64,000 nucleotides of DNA, taken from Synechococcus sp. CS-1325. Lineage in GTDB: Bacteria; Cyanobacteriota; Cyanobacteriia; PCC-6307; Cyanobiaceae. A program made the position numbers and the translations under genes. The stretch covers positions 1 through 64,000 of the forward strand of contig JAHLYW010000041.1 in NCBI GenBank assembly GCA_025128135.1, in the 5' to 3' direction. The notes under the pieces were generated by a model that did not search any database, was not told the DNA's origin, and saw only the letters and a list, made by a program, of their open reading frames with translations. Positions 12,301-19,060 of the stretch are shown in pieces. The first letter of the stretch is position 1. Every line of letters starts with the position of its first letter.

Positions 12301-13134
12301 CAACTTCTCCCCGACAAACCGGATGTATCCCGCTCTGTCACAGGCAAGAACGAGGCCCCCTCCAGCCTGCTCTCCACGAACTTCCGTTTCGTGGCCCATG
12401 GTTCGGAACCGCTCAATCCCCTGTTGTGACAGCAACTCGTTGGCTGAGATATTGTCTCGCTCGGCAATGAAGCCAAAATTGCCGCAGTAGAACCAATCAG
12501 CGTGCCCTGTGAGCAAGGCAGCCCAATCAGTTCTTGAGCAAGCCAGCAGCATCCCGTTGCTCGCCAGCACGCTCCACACCATGCTGCTGCTAAGCCAGAA
12601 TGGAAGGAGGCCGGTGTGTTGCGCCAGGTTGAACTCTGGCGATTGGATCGCGGCAAGTGCCGCGGCAACAGCCACGCCGTTCAACACCAAGCCACCAGTC
12701 GCCTTGATGCGAAGTTTCCAGGCCGCTGGGTCTCCAACGTGGACCCACGGCAAGGCATGTCCCCAAGTCCATGGGCCACCGATCCATTGAAACGGCATCA
12801 ATGAGCGGGCCAGCATTAGGAGATTCTGATGTTCGGCAATGTTGTCAATGTTCAGAGCCTTGCCGTTTCTGTCCACCGCGGCAATCAGCAACGTATGTCC
12901 CAAGCCGTGCAGCAGAACCGCAGCGTTCCAACCCGTACGAATCACGACGGACAGGATCAAGATCACTCCGATGGATGCCATGACCTCACGGTCGGAACCA
13001 ACATCCAATCTCCCCAACCCGAGGAGCACGGAGACAACTTCTGGCCAACAATGTGTCCCTACAACGTAACGACGGGATCTGGAAGTGAATAGGAGTGTGG
13101 TCATTGCCCGGATCTTCCTTCTCGACGTTTCCAT
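9379..13134 (-). CDS. Large membrane protein: degenerate M50-like region, GlmS-like GATase II, SIS domain, C-terminal membrane region
   Basis: This 1251-aa protein is a mosaic. Residues 50-205 hold membrane helices with HGLGH at 76-80, which resembles the HExxH site of M50 site-2 proteases but lacks the glutamate. Residues 217-590 align by eye with class II glutamine amidotransferases of the GlmS type: C217 in CGNFGFIA, RGEQAGG at 253, HYRFGTSG at 318 (compare HTRWATHG) and THNG at 365 (compare VHNG), then FYASEP at 578. Residues 722-870 resemble a SIS sugar-phosphate domain (ILVTGVENSLWVG, then SQSGQT at 785-790). More membrane helices and a soluble tail follow. In true amidotransferases the cysteine is N-terminal; here it is internal, so the protein must be processed or is inactive. 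Base composition is visibly less GC-rich than the neighbours. No ready-made family name is known to me. Confidence 0.75.
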   Translation of the reverse strand: METSRRKIRAMTTLLFTSRSRRYVVGTHCWPEVVSVLLGLGRLDVGSDREVMASIGVILILSVVIRTGWNAAVLLHGLGHTLLIAAVDRNGKALNIDNIAEHQNLLMLARSLMPFQWIGGPWTWGHALPWVHVGDPAAWKLRIKATGGLVLNGVAVAAALAAIQSPEFNLAQHTGLLPFWLSSSMVWSVLASNGMLLACSRTDWAALLTGHADWFYCGNFGFIAERDNISANELLSQQGIERFRTMGHETEVRGEQAGGGLVLACDRAGYIRFVGEKLVNTKRQNLTLHLESAFARKRRQAVRAGYRPLNSCITAAWHYRFGTSGPPSVLETHWHEWCPARVDRIWEQHDGLWSVTEKNINHRITHNGDFEGFKLFNRVVDYETLGLWLERVLHVANKTLGDSPKIAGILDLLICKGNWCSAVRLGYQMAIAQDVSTAFGGRTPARTAPQTAPSRSTLEHWASIFETCFVDFAQTYSERGWSDDKLRRQQLQRRIHDNLSRDSHLSMNGADRLWNLIDETVHAFLHNDPEQASRLFLTQARGSFGLITLSTLTPDQVVLGCLGQPLSTGFDSEDRVSFYASEPASIDAALALRPQAFRIDLNQNSGEVAVLTSTCLRVYSLSDMRNLSADELLDRKILYKKHPHLQPNHPSTEARRDPVAADLRDIPWMLHAIKDDWINPSSLNRQSADYFINILIAKAHHLQDKQALLKKVGLDPSLAKSSHVDILVTGVENSLWVGAQFAKDLASVFPLLTIKTLSSNQVLQSLQYDFDGLGLARQTVVLAISQSGQTFCTRQVMEACDLLVREDVIREVFVLTGEPTSFVGSSMMQSACAGEPFSRRLFNSGGGRRTAEPATASVAALHHTLTELLFCLCRQIQLAFPDQHPLGMTLSSTSLLVLEGMEDHLFLQSVVNIIGADCKRERKPTRLYRQIVAGGRHWGFHVLEHPIAWAIQALYVAITVGWAIPFGHTIPLMQTVWNALIDAFGLNSDWLLIQVLSGALAMADLGIYIFGPWIWTIGLRLAQGRQLLARAGKRTLVIGETPWVHQILSNFVSKLFSLSYGVTSLEVQAANPQDDLVHSYAHRIVRGTLLFLGIPDGRCSEQQRSEETAALMAGRQAHGIQHLKTGPEILLVGSNPSIGTKGFAEGIVLPSPVHKACEEFGTDRQGDKIMESLRESRFGSFRRLLASYIFFWSMAQTVASLPLLKYEFWKSQSRTKVMTTAAPVSAAKLDRPERDEVSVLHLPVYANRDQS

Positions 13135-13181
13135 CGTGAAAGCGTCCTTGGGGATTCAGAGTGATCTCAGCCCTGAAACCT

Positions 13182-13197
13182 GGTGATCCCGATCACC
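13182..13197. promoter_or_regulatory. Palindrome resembling a degenerate CRP box
   Basis: GGTGATCCCGATCACC is a perfect inverted repeat with GTGA and TCAC at the CRP-box spacing; only the outermost bases differ from TGTGA-N6-TCACA. It is centred about 55 bp upstream of the amidotransferase-like membrane gene at 13134. It could be a weak CRP site or the operator of another regulator. Confidence 0.4.
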
Positions 13198-13313
13198 TCC
13201 ATTTTCCAGCCAACCGCGGGTCGACAACTCCCCGCTGGCTTCCTTCCCATCCGCAGATTGAGTCGGAAGGACTGTTCGCTCAGGGGTCTTTGAAGGAGTG
13301 AAGCGCCCCATCC

Positions 13314-13329
13314 TGTGAGTCGGATCACA
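13314..13329. promoter_or_regulatory. Perfect CRP-type box upstream of the DUF928 gene
   Basis: The sequence TGTGAGTCGGATCACA matches TGTGA-N6-TCACA in all ten defined positions, the consensus bound by E. coli CRP and by Synechocystis SyCRP1. Its centre is about 85 bp upstream of the DUF928 start at 13407. A second perfect match lies in front of the TPS operon at 23368, which makes chance unlikely. Confidence 0.7.
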
Positions 13330-13406
13330 ACAGTCCTTGTGCTTGGTCACTGTCTCAGTGCAGGATCGATCACCAGACTGGGTTGCACCCGATGAGGGAC
13401 CGGTCC

Positions 13407-14123
13407 ATGGCATCTCCACTAACTTCTTCCCCCAGGGTCGGAAGGCTCACGATCCGGGCAGCTTTGGCCGCCATCCTGCCGGTCTTGTCTCTTGTCGCGC
13501 CGAAGGCCACAGCAGGAGACAACAGCCGCAAGTTTCCCGTCTATCGGGAGGCAGGTGGCAGCCGGGATCTGTGCCTTTCCCGGAAGGTAGCCCACCTGGT
13601 GCCTTTAGACAGCCGGTTCGCTCCGGGCAAGGCCCGCAGAATCGCTCTCCTGGAAGGACAAAGTCCCGATCCTCGGCCCCTGATGGTGCGCCTGGAATCG
13701 CTTGGACTGTGGACGCTGCCGCCGAGGCCCGCCGGGGTGCGGCTGCTGACGATTCCGTCCATCGATCGCGAGGTGCTCTGGGAAAGCTTTCCCCGTTGCC
13801 AGGATGCGGACCAACCTGAAGGGCTGTCCGGCGCTCCGCCAGCCCGTTCGTTGCTGAAGCCGCTCCCAGGCGCTGATGATCAGGAGGCCGTGCTGGAGAT
13901 CCAACTGCTCAGCCGAACCTGCGGGGGGACCATTGCCACCGCCGGATTGCTGGCCGTGTTCTCCTATGAGCACCTGATGGGTCAACTTCCAGCACGTCTC
14001 CCGGTGTCCTGCGAGGGGTTGTCAGGAGCCTCGGGGCTTGCCCCATCGATCAGTTCCCAGGCTTCCAGCCCTTCCGAGCGCCCACCAAGCGGCACCATCC
14101 CCCGGGGTTTCCAGGCACCCTGA
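13407..14123 (+). CDS. Exported DUF928-like protein of TPS locus 1
   Basis: The 238-aa product has a signal peptide (hydrophobic AALAAILPVLSLVA, cleavage likely after ATA-GD). After it comes a domain shared with the gene at 41535: CxxxxAHLVP, DSRFAPGKARRIALLEGQSPDPRPL, then LWESFPRC. This resembles the DUF928 family of cyanobacterial periplasmic proteins, which often sit beside CHASE2 and FHA genes. The function is unknown. I used the ATG at 13407 because an AGGGA lies about 8 bases before it; earlier in-frame ATG and TTG codons exist. The 3' end overlaps the convergent cyclase gene by 142 bp, so the C-terminal tail is compositionally odd. Confidence 0.7.
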   Translation: MASPLTSSPRVGRLTIRAALAAILPVLSLVAPKATAGDNSRKFPVYREAGGSRDLCLSRKVAHLVPLDSRFAPGKARRIALLEGQSPDPRPLMVRLESLGLWTLPPRPAGVRLLTIPSIDREVLWESFPRCQDADQPEGLSGAPPARSLLKPLPGADDQEAVLEIQLLSRTCGGTIATAGLLAVFSYEHLMGQLPARLPVSCEGLSGASGLAPSISSQASSPSERPPSGTIPRGFQAP

Positions 14124-15916
14124 ACCCGATCAACGACCAACCGATGGGTGGTGGATGACACCATCACCTGGCAATGGTGGGTGATGGTTGTTTTGGCGAA
14201 GGATTCGATTCGGGAGGCGCAGTTGACCACATCACCGATCAGGCCGAACTCCCATCGTTCCGGGCTCCCGACCGACCCGGCAATGACCCAACCGCTGTGC
14301 AAGCCGACCCGCAGTTGCAGCAAAGGTTGGCCTTCCAGCTTCAGGAATCCATTCAATTGCCGGAGCTGTTCACGCATGGCGGAGGCCGAGTTGACGGCGG
14401 CGGTCGCGTCTTCGGCGACTCCCTGGCTGAGGGGGGCCCCAAACACGGCCATCAGCCCATCGCCGGTGAACTTGTTGACGAGCCCACCATGCTTGTGAAC
14501 CGATGACACCATCACGCCCATGCTCCGGTTCAGCCAAATGAGCAAAGCATCTGGATCGAGGCGTTCGGCCAGGCTGCTGAATTGAGCGATGTCCGCGAAC
14601 AGCACTGTGACGCACACTTGGCGACCGGGGAATCGCCCGCCCTCCAGCAGCCCCTGCCGCTTGTCGAGAAGTTCGTGGGCCATGGCAGCCGAGGTGGTTT
14701 GGCCCAGCAGGCGCTCCAGTTCGAGGCCCTGCCTTTGCTCTTCCATGCCACGGCGGGTCCAGGCGGCGGCGGAGCAAGCCGCCAGGGCAGCCAGGGGCAG
14801 CGCGCCGTCAAACCAGGCCCCTTGGCCCAGCGCCACCGCGCCGGCAAGGGCAGCCAGGAGAGCCACGGCGCCGACGGCCGCCAGGCTGCGGCGCAGGCTT
14901 CCGATCCCTTCTCCGAGGCCGATCCCAAGCCCCAGGCCTGCCAACACCAGAAGGCCATTCGCCCAGCCCGGTGCCGCCATCAGGCCGAAGGATTGGCTGT
15001 TCTCCTGGGCCAGCAGGGCCGCGGTGCGATGGGCGTGTATTTCCACCCCCGGCATCTTGCTAAGGCCCCGCGCAGCGCCGAATCGGCTGAAGGGGACACG
15101 GAAACTGTCTCGGAGCGAGGGCGCCAGATTGCCGATCAGCACGATCTTCCCCCTCAGCTCGGCGGTGGGCACCCCTCCACTGAGCAACCGGCTCAGGCTC
15201 CAGGTCGGGAAACTTCCAGCCCGGTGAAAGGCCAACATTCTTTGCACTCCGGCATTGTCGAGGTCGGTGTAGCCACCGCCGGATTGCTCCAGGCCTGAAA
15301 GGTTCGAATCGCCGCGCTCAATCCGCTGCCGCAACAGGGTTTTGCCAGTGGCAACCTCAAGCAGACGCATCGGCAAGCTCACCCCTTCTGGGCCCAGTCC
15401 GCGCACATGGAGCAGATCACGGCGCACGACACCATCCGGGTCAATCGTCAGATCGATGTATGCACGTCGGTCTGGCGGGGTTCCCGGAATCGCACCGATC
15501 CGGTCCACCGCGCTATACACCGACACCAGGCGGCCGTGGCGGGCTGCCAAGGCGCGCAGGCGTTCTTGATGAATGCCGACACCAAGATCCCGATAGAGAT
15601 CAAGACCGATGGCGCCGACGCCGGCCCGATCCAGACGCTCGATCGCCTCTGCCAACAAACCATCATCCAGGGGCCAGCCCAGTTTCCTCAGATCCGCTTC
15701 CCCGATCCCGATGATGGCGATCGGCGTTTCCCGACCAGAGGGGGCGGCTCGCCACTGGGTGACCAGGTCGTAGAGAAGGAGATTCAGGCTCTCGCTGAGG
15801 TGACTCTGACGGAGCGACACCAGCAGCACCAGGGCCGCGGCATAGGGAATCAGGTGCCGCAGGCGCTTCCAGGCAGGGCGCCCCGGAATTGACCGATCCA
15901 TCCACTTGGGGGCCAT
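13982..15916 (-). CDS. CHASE2-domain class III nucleotide cyclase (TPS locus 1)
   Basis: The 644-aa protein has an N-terminal membrane helix, a periplasmic CHASE2 sensor (PIAIIGIGEADLRKLGWPLDD...GAIGLDLYRDLGVG), then three membrane helices and a cytoplasmic cyclase domain. Catalytic features are complete: the metal aspartates in LFADIAQF and TGDGLMAVFG, the adenine-contact lysine in NKFTGDG, and the transition-state Asn and Arg in VVNCASR. The residue equivalent to the Asp/Thr adenine contact is Gly (EFGLIGD), which is unusual. I expect it to make cAMP. The ATG at 15916 is 14 bp after the TpsB stop, so it is the last gene of the TPS operon. The 3' end overlaps the convergent DUF928 gene. Confidence 0.9.
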   Translation of the reverse strand: MAPKWMDRSIPGRPAWKRLRHLIPYAAALVLLVSLRQSHLSESLNLLLYDLVTQWRAAPSGRETPIAIIGIGEADLRKLGWPLDDGLLAEAIERLDRAGVGAIGLDLYRDLGVGIHQERLRALAARHGRLVSVYSAVDRIGAIPGTPPDRRAYIDLTIDPDGVVRRDLLHVRGLGPEGVSLPMRLLEVATGKTLLRQRIERGDSNLSGLEQSGGGYTDLDNAGVQRMLAFHRAGSFPTWSLSRLLSGGVPTAELRGKIVLIGNLAPSLRDSFRVPFSRFGAARGLSKMPGVEIHAHRTAALLAQENSQSFGLMAAPGWANGLLVLAGLGLGIGLGEGIGSLRRSLAAVGAVALLAALAGAVALGQGAWFDGALPLAALAACSAAAWTRRGMEEQRQGLELERLLGQTTSAAMAHELLDKRQGLLEGGRFPGRQVCVTVLFADIAQFSSLAERLDPDALLIWLNRSMGVMVSSVHKHGGLVNKFTGDGLMAVFGAPLSQGVAEDATAAVNSASAMREQLRQLNGFLKLEGQPLLQLRVGLHSGWVIAGSVGSPERWEFGLIGDVVNCASRIESFAKTTITHHCQVMVSSTTHRLVVDRVQGAWKPRGMVPLGGRSEGLEAWELIDGASPEAPDNPSQDTGRRAGS

Positions 15917-15930
15917 GACGTCGGGCGGAA

Positions 15931-17646
15931 CTAGAAGCGATAGCTCAGCTTGGTGTAGATCCCACTTCCGAGCAGCCAATCTCCCAAGAAGGGTCGCTGT
16001 TCGGTGCCGAACTGGTTGGTCCAGCCCAACTCGACGAGCCAGCCCGATCGATTCAGCCAGCGCAGCAGGAGCCCCCCGGCCCCGGCGCTGTCCGTGAGGG
16101 TTCCATCGGGTGTTTCGGTGCGGATTGCGCCCGCGCCGATGAACGGCACCAGCTGAAGCAGGCTCTGGCCCTGGCTCCAGATGCTCCAACTGAGTTCGGC
16201 CCTTCCGAGCAGGCCACTGTCACCGCTGATCACCTGGCCAGGAAGGCCCCGCAGCCCGTTATCGCTGCCAAGGGCAAAGCCCATCGGGCCGGTGAGCGGT
16301 TGGAAAGCAAGCTGGCCCGCGGCGCCGAGTTGGAGCTGCCAGCGGGGGGCAAGGGCCCAGGCCGCGTTGAGCTGGCCGCCGATGCTGCGGGCTTCTCCAG
16401 GTTGGATCCCGAACGAGGCCAGGGAGTTCAGCTGGGCCGTGGTGCTGAGGCCGGAAATCCCCTGGAGCCCGTAGACACCGCCGCTCCAGGCGAAACCGGG
16501 ACCGCTGCCCTCGGCGTTGATGCCCGCTCTCAGAAAGCCGGTGCGAAGCCAGCCTTCGCTCCCCCCGCCGGCGATGGCGGGGAAGCTGGCTCCGGCCAGG
16601 TAGGCGTCGCTGCGGCTGACGCTGAGGCCGGCGAAGGCGGACCAGCGACTGGAAAGGGTTTCCCAAAGGGTGACCTCCAGTTGCCCCAGCAGTTGCAACT
16701 GGCGAAAGGAGAGCTGATCGAACGGCGGGCTGGCTTCGACAAGATTGCGGCGACTGAAGCCGAAGGCGGTGGTGAAGGCGAGGCGATCGCCCAGAGGCAG
16801 GCTGTAGCTGATCGAGCCGATGGTGTAGCCCAGGCTGGGATTGGAATCGGTGTCGAGCTCACCGAACACCAGCAGGGTGTCACCGCCCAGGGCGAGATTG
16901 TTCTTCAGCAGGGTGGCCAGGCCCCGGAATTGGCCGCTGCCGCCATTGCCGTCGTTGCGGAGGGCGACTTCTCCCTGCAGTTGCTCTGCAGCGGCTTCGG
17001 CGTTGACCTCCAGCACGGCCCGGGTGGAGTCGCCACCGAGCCGGTTGAGCTTGGCGTCCAGTTGGCCAACACCGGAGAGTTGTTGAAGCCGTTGGATCGT
17101 GAGCTCGAGGCTGGGCAGGTGCAGAACCGTGCCCTGCAGCGGCAGCAACACCCTCTGCAGCCTTCGGGTCAGGCGTGGGCTGGTGCTGGTGATAGTGATT
17201 TCGACGATCCGCCCCTCGACCACTTCCAACACCCCTGGGAAGGGCGTGGCCAGTGGATACACCCTGCTGTTGACGTAGCCATCCAGCACCAGCCGGGTGG
17301 TGAGGGCGGCGGCACAGGCGCTCAGCCTCTGGGCGGGATCGGCGATGGCGGCACAGGGAGCCAGGATCCTCCTGAGTTCATCGGTGCTGTAGCGGTCCAG
17401 CCCTTCGACCCGCGGCAGAACCTGCGGACCTGGTTCAGCGGGTTGGCTCCCATGGGGGGGCTCCGGCTGCGGCTCCCTTGGCAGGCTGGGCACCACCTCC
17501 TCGCTTGGCAGCTGAAGCTGCGGGATTGGCTGCAGTTGCTGGCCCGGTGCCAAAGGCGGCTGAACGATGCCGGAACCTGGCAAGCGCACCGGCCCCGGTT
17601 GAAGGGGCGGGGCGACGAGTTGGGCAAGCAGCTGCAGGGCGATCAA
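15931..17646 (-). CDS. TpsB outer-membrane transporter (ShlB/FhaC/HecB family), TPS locus 1
   Basis: The 571-aa protein exports the FHA-type exoprotein through the outer membrane. It shows a proline-rich N-terminus, POTRA domains (LVLDGYVNSRVYPLATPFPG and LEVVEGRIVEITI), and a 16-strand barrel with GLRGLPGQVISGDSG, which corresponds to the VRGY/F-type loop that plugs the pore. It ends in a terminal phenylalanine (KLSYRF), the signal for BAM-mediated assembly. A TTG start overlaps the preceding stop as TTGA. The paralogue at 45797 begins with the same MxxLxLLAQLVAPPLQ pattern, which supports that start. The N-terminus is a very short signal-like segment. Confidence 0.9.
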   Translation of the reverse strand: MIALQLLAQLVAPPLQPGPVRLPGSGIVQPPLAPGQQLQPIPQLQLPSEEVVPSLPREPQPEPPHGSQPAEPGPQVLPRVEGLDRYSTDELRRILAPCAAIADPAQRLSACAAALTTRLVLDGYVNSRVYPLATPFPGVLEVVEGRIVEITITSTSPRLTRRLQRVLLPLQGTVLHLPSLELTIQRLQQLSGVGQLDAKLNRLGGDSTRAVLEVNAEAAAEQLQGEVALRNDGNGGSGQFRGLATLLKNNLALGGDTLLVFGELDTDSNPSLGYTIGSISYSLPLGDRLAFTTAFGFSRRNLVEASPPFDQLSFRQLQLLGQLEVTLWETLSSRWSAFAGLSVSRSDAYLAGASFPAIAGGGSEGWLRTGFLRAGINAEGSGPGFAWSGGVYGLQGISGLSTTAQLNSLASFGIQPGEARSIGGQLNAAWALAPRWQLQLGAAGQLAFQPLTGPMGFALGSDNGLRGLPGQVISGDSGLLGRAELSWSIWSQGQSLLQLVPFIGAGAIRTETPDGTLTDSAGAGGLLLRWLNRSGWLVELGWTNQFGTEQRPFLGDWLLGSGIYTKLSYRF

Positions 17647-18254
17647 CGCTTGATGGTGGCGGTTGGTTCCTGTGCAGGAACCGGTTCAGGCGATGGCTGC
17701 TCGGCCTTGGAATTCTCAGAGGGCCCAGTTTCTGCTACCAGCACGAATGAGGTGTCCAGGACGTTCAAGGACGGATCAGCGGGTTCAATGGCCAGCGGCC
17801 TGCCGCGGCGATCGGTGAATTCGGCGATGACGGTTCCAGGATTGCCCTCACTTCCGTAGGCCTGGGTGTCGTTGCTGAAGCTCGCCAGAAGCCCGCGGGT
17901 GGGGAAGTAAACCAAAGGGATGTGGGAACCTTGGCTAGGGAGCTGAAGGCCCTCCTCGCTATTTTGAGGCAACCGGGCAATGAAGATCGTCTGGCTGCCT
18001 GCTTCCAATTGCTTGCCGTTGAACATCATCCGCTGATCATCCGGGTCGAAGACCAGTAGAGAATCCGCAGGTGAGAATCCCACCAGCCTGGCGACGCCGG
18101 GCACGGGTTCAAGTGGGGCCACGCGACCTGGCCAGCGCGACCAAAACAGGAGGGCAAGAATCAGAAGAGCCGCAAGCAGCCCAAGGGATAGGGCCAGCAA
18201 TTTGGGCCTGAAACTGTTGAGCGGCTCGACAGATGGTTCGATGGTGTTGTTCAT
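17643..18254 (-). CDS. Membrane-anchored protein of unknown function in TPS operon 1
   Basis: The 203-aa product starts MNNTIEPSVEPLNSFRPK, has one strongly hydrophobic helix (LLALSLGLLAALLILALLFW, about residues 19-38) and a periplasmic domain (LVGFSPADSLLVFDPDDQRMMF...GSQTIFIARL...HIPLVYFPTRG). It ends with a Pro/Glu-rich tail. I do not recognise a family. It lies between an exported protein gene (16 bp upstream) and tpsB (4 bp overlap), so it belongs to the operon. TPS locus 2 has no equivalent. A role in exoprotein handling would be inference only. Confidence 0.7.
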   Translation of the reverse strand: MNNTIEPSVEPLNSFRPKLLALSLGLLAALLILALLFWSRWPGRVAPLEPVPGVARLVGFSPADSLLVFDPDDQRMMFNGKQLEAGSQTIFIARLPQNSEEGLQLPSQGSHIPLVYFPTRGLLASFSNDTQAYGSEGNPGTVIAEFTDRRGRPLAIEPADPSLNVLDTSFVLVAETGPSENSKAEQPSPEPVPAQEPTATIKR

Positions 18255-18270
18255 GGCTTGAAGGGGATGG

Positions 18271-18990
18271 TCAGGGAACAGGGGTGATTGGACAATCACC
18301 ACCGATCCAACCGCCTGTTGAATTGAGATTGCCGCCGCCATAGGTAGTGGCTCCCATGACGAATTTACTCACATTCGAATTCCAGTAATAGAGGCCGCTT
18401 AGGCATGTACCAGTCTCCATGGCTCGATTGATATAGACGGCATCGTTCGTGCTGGATCCAAACGTAACACGATCTTGTTCGCTTGCAATTCCGGTTGTAC
18501 TTACGGCAAGGCAATCTATGCTGCCTGTTGCGGCGCAAGAGGGCAGCCTGGTGATGTTTGTTTGGGCAGAGTTACCCAGCACATAGGTAGTGGATCGACG
18601 ACCACCAACAAAGGTGTTTGAGCTAATGTTGCCCACCATTATATTCGGACCGACAGTAGAACTGCCGTTACCAGTTCCATTCAAGGGGAGGTTCCCAGCC
18701 AAGGTAAGTCTCGAAATCTTGCCAGAAATTCCGATAGTAGGATTTGTTGGAGGAGCATCCTGGGGATGCCAGAATACAGTATTTTTTGGCGGTTGACCTA
18801 GTGGGTTTTGCCTACAGCTTGGATCGCCTAAATTCGAAGTTTTGCAGATCACGACATTGTTCGGTTGGGCTGCCAACGCCCGTTCCGGCAGGATGACCCA
18901 AGCGATCACGATCGCAGCAAGCAGAGTGATACCGCAACGGATCAAGCTTGGAATCAAGGAGGGCAGAGGGAGAGCGTTGGGATGGTTCAT
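18271..18990 (-). CDS. Secreted Ser/Thr/Asn-rich protein of unknown function in TPS operon 1
   Basis: The 239-aa product has a clear signal peptide (hydrophobic AAIVIAWVIL, cleavage near ALA-AQ). The mature part is rich in Ser, Thr, Asn and Gly with several cysteines (VICKTSN, PSCRQNP, PSCAATGSIDCL, GTCLSGLYYW, GDCPITPVP) that could form disulphides. It resembles no family that I can name. The gene and the 70-bp gap before it are clearly less GC-rich than its neighbours, which hints at separate origin, and the AT-rich gap may hold an internal promoter. No counterpart exists in TPS locus 2. Confidence 0.7.
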   Translation of the reverse strand: MNHPNALPLPSLIPSLIRCGITLLAAIVIAWVILPERALAAQPNNVVICKTSNLGDPSCRQNPLGQPPKNTVFWHPQDAPPTNPTIGISGKISRLTLAGNLPLNGTGNGSSTVGPNIMVGNISSNTFVGGRRSTTYVLGNSAQTNITRLPSCAATGSIDCLAVSTTGIASEQDRVTFGSSTNDAVYINRAMETGTCLSGLYYWNSNVSKFVMGATTYGGGNLNSTGGWIGGDCPITPVP

Positions 18991-19060
18991 GCTATAAAAT
19001 TGTGAAACTATATTCTCTGAGCAGTTAAAAAAGGTGCTAGTGGATACATCTCATGCATTT

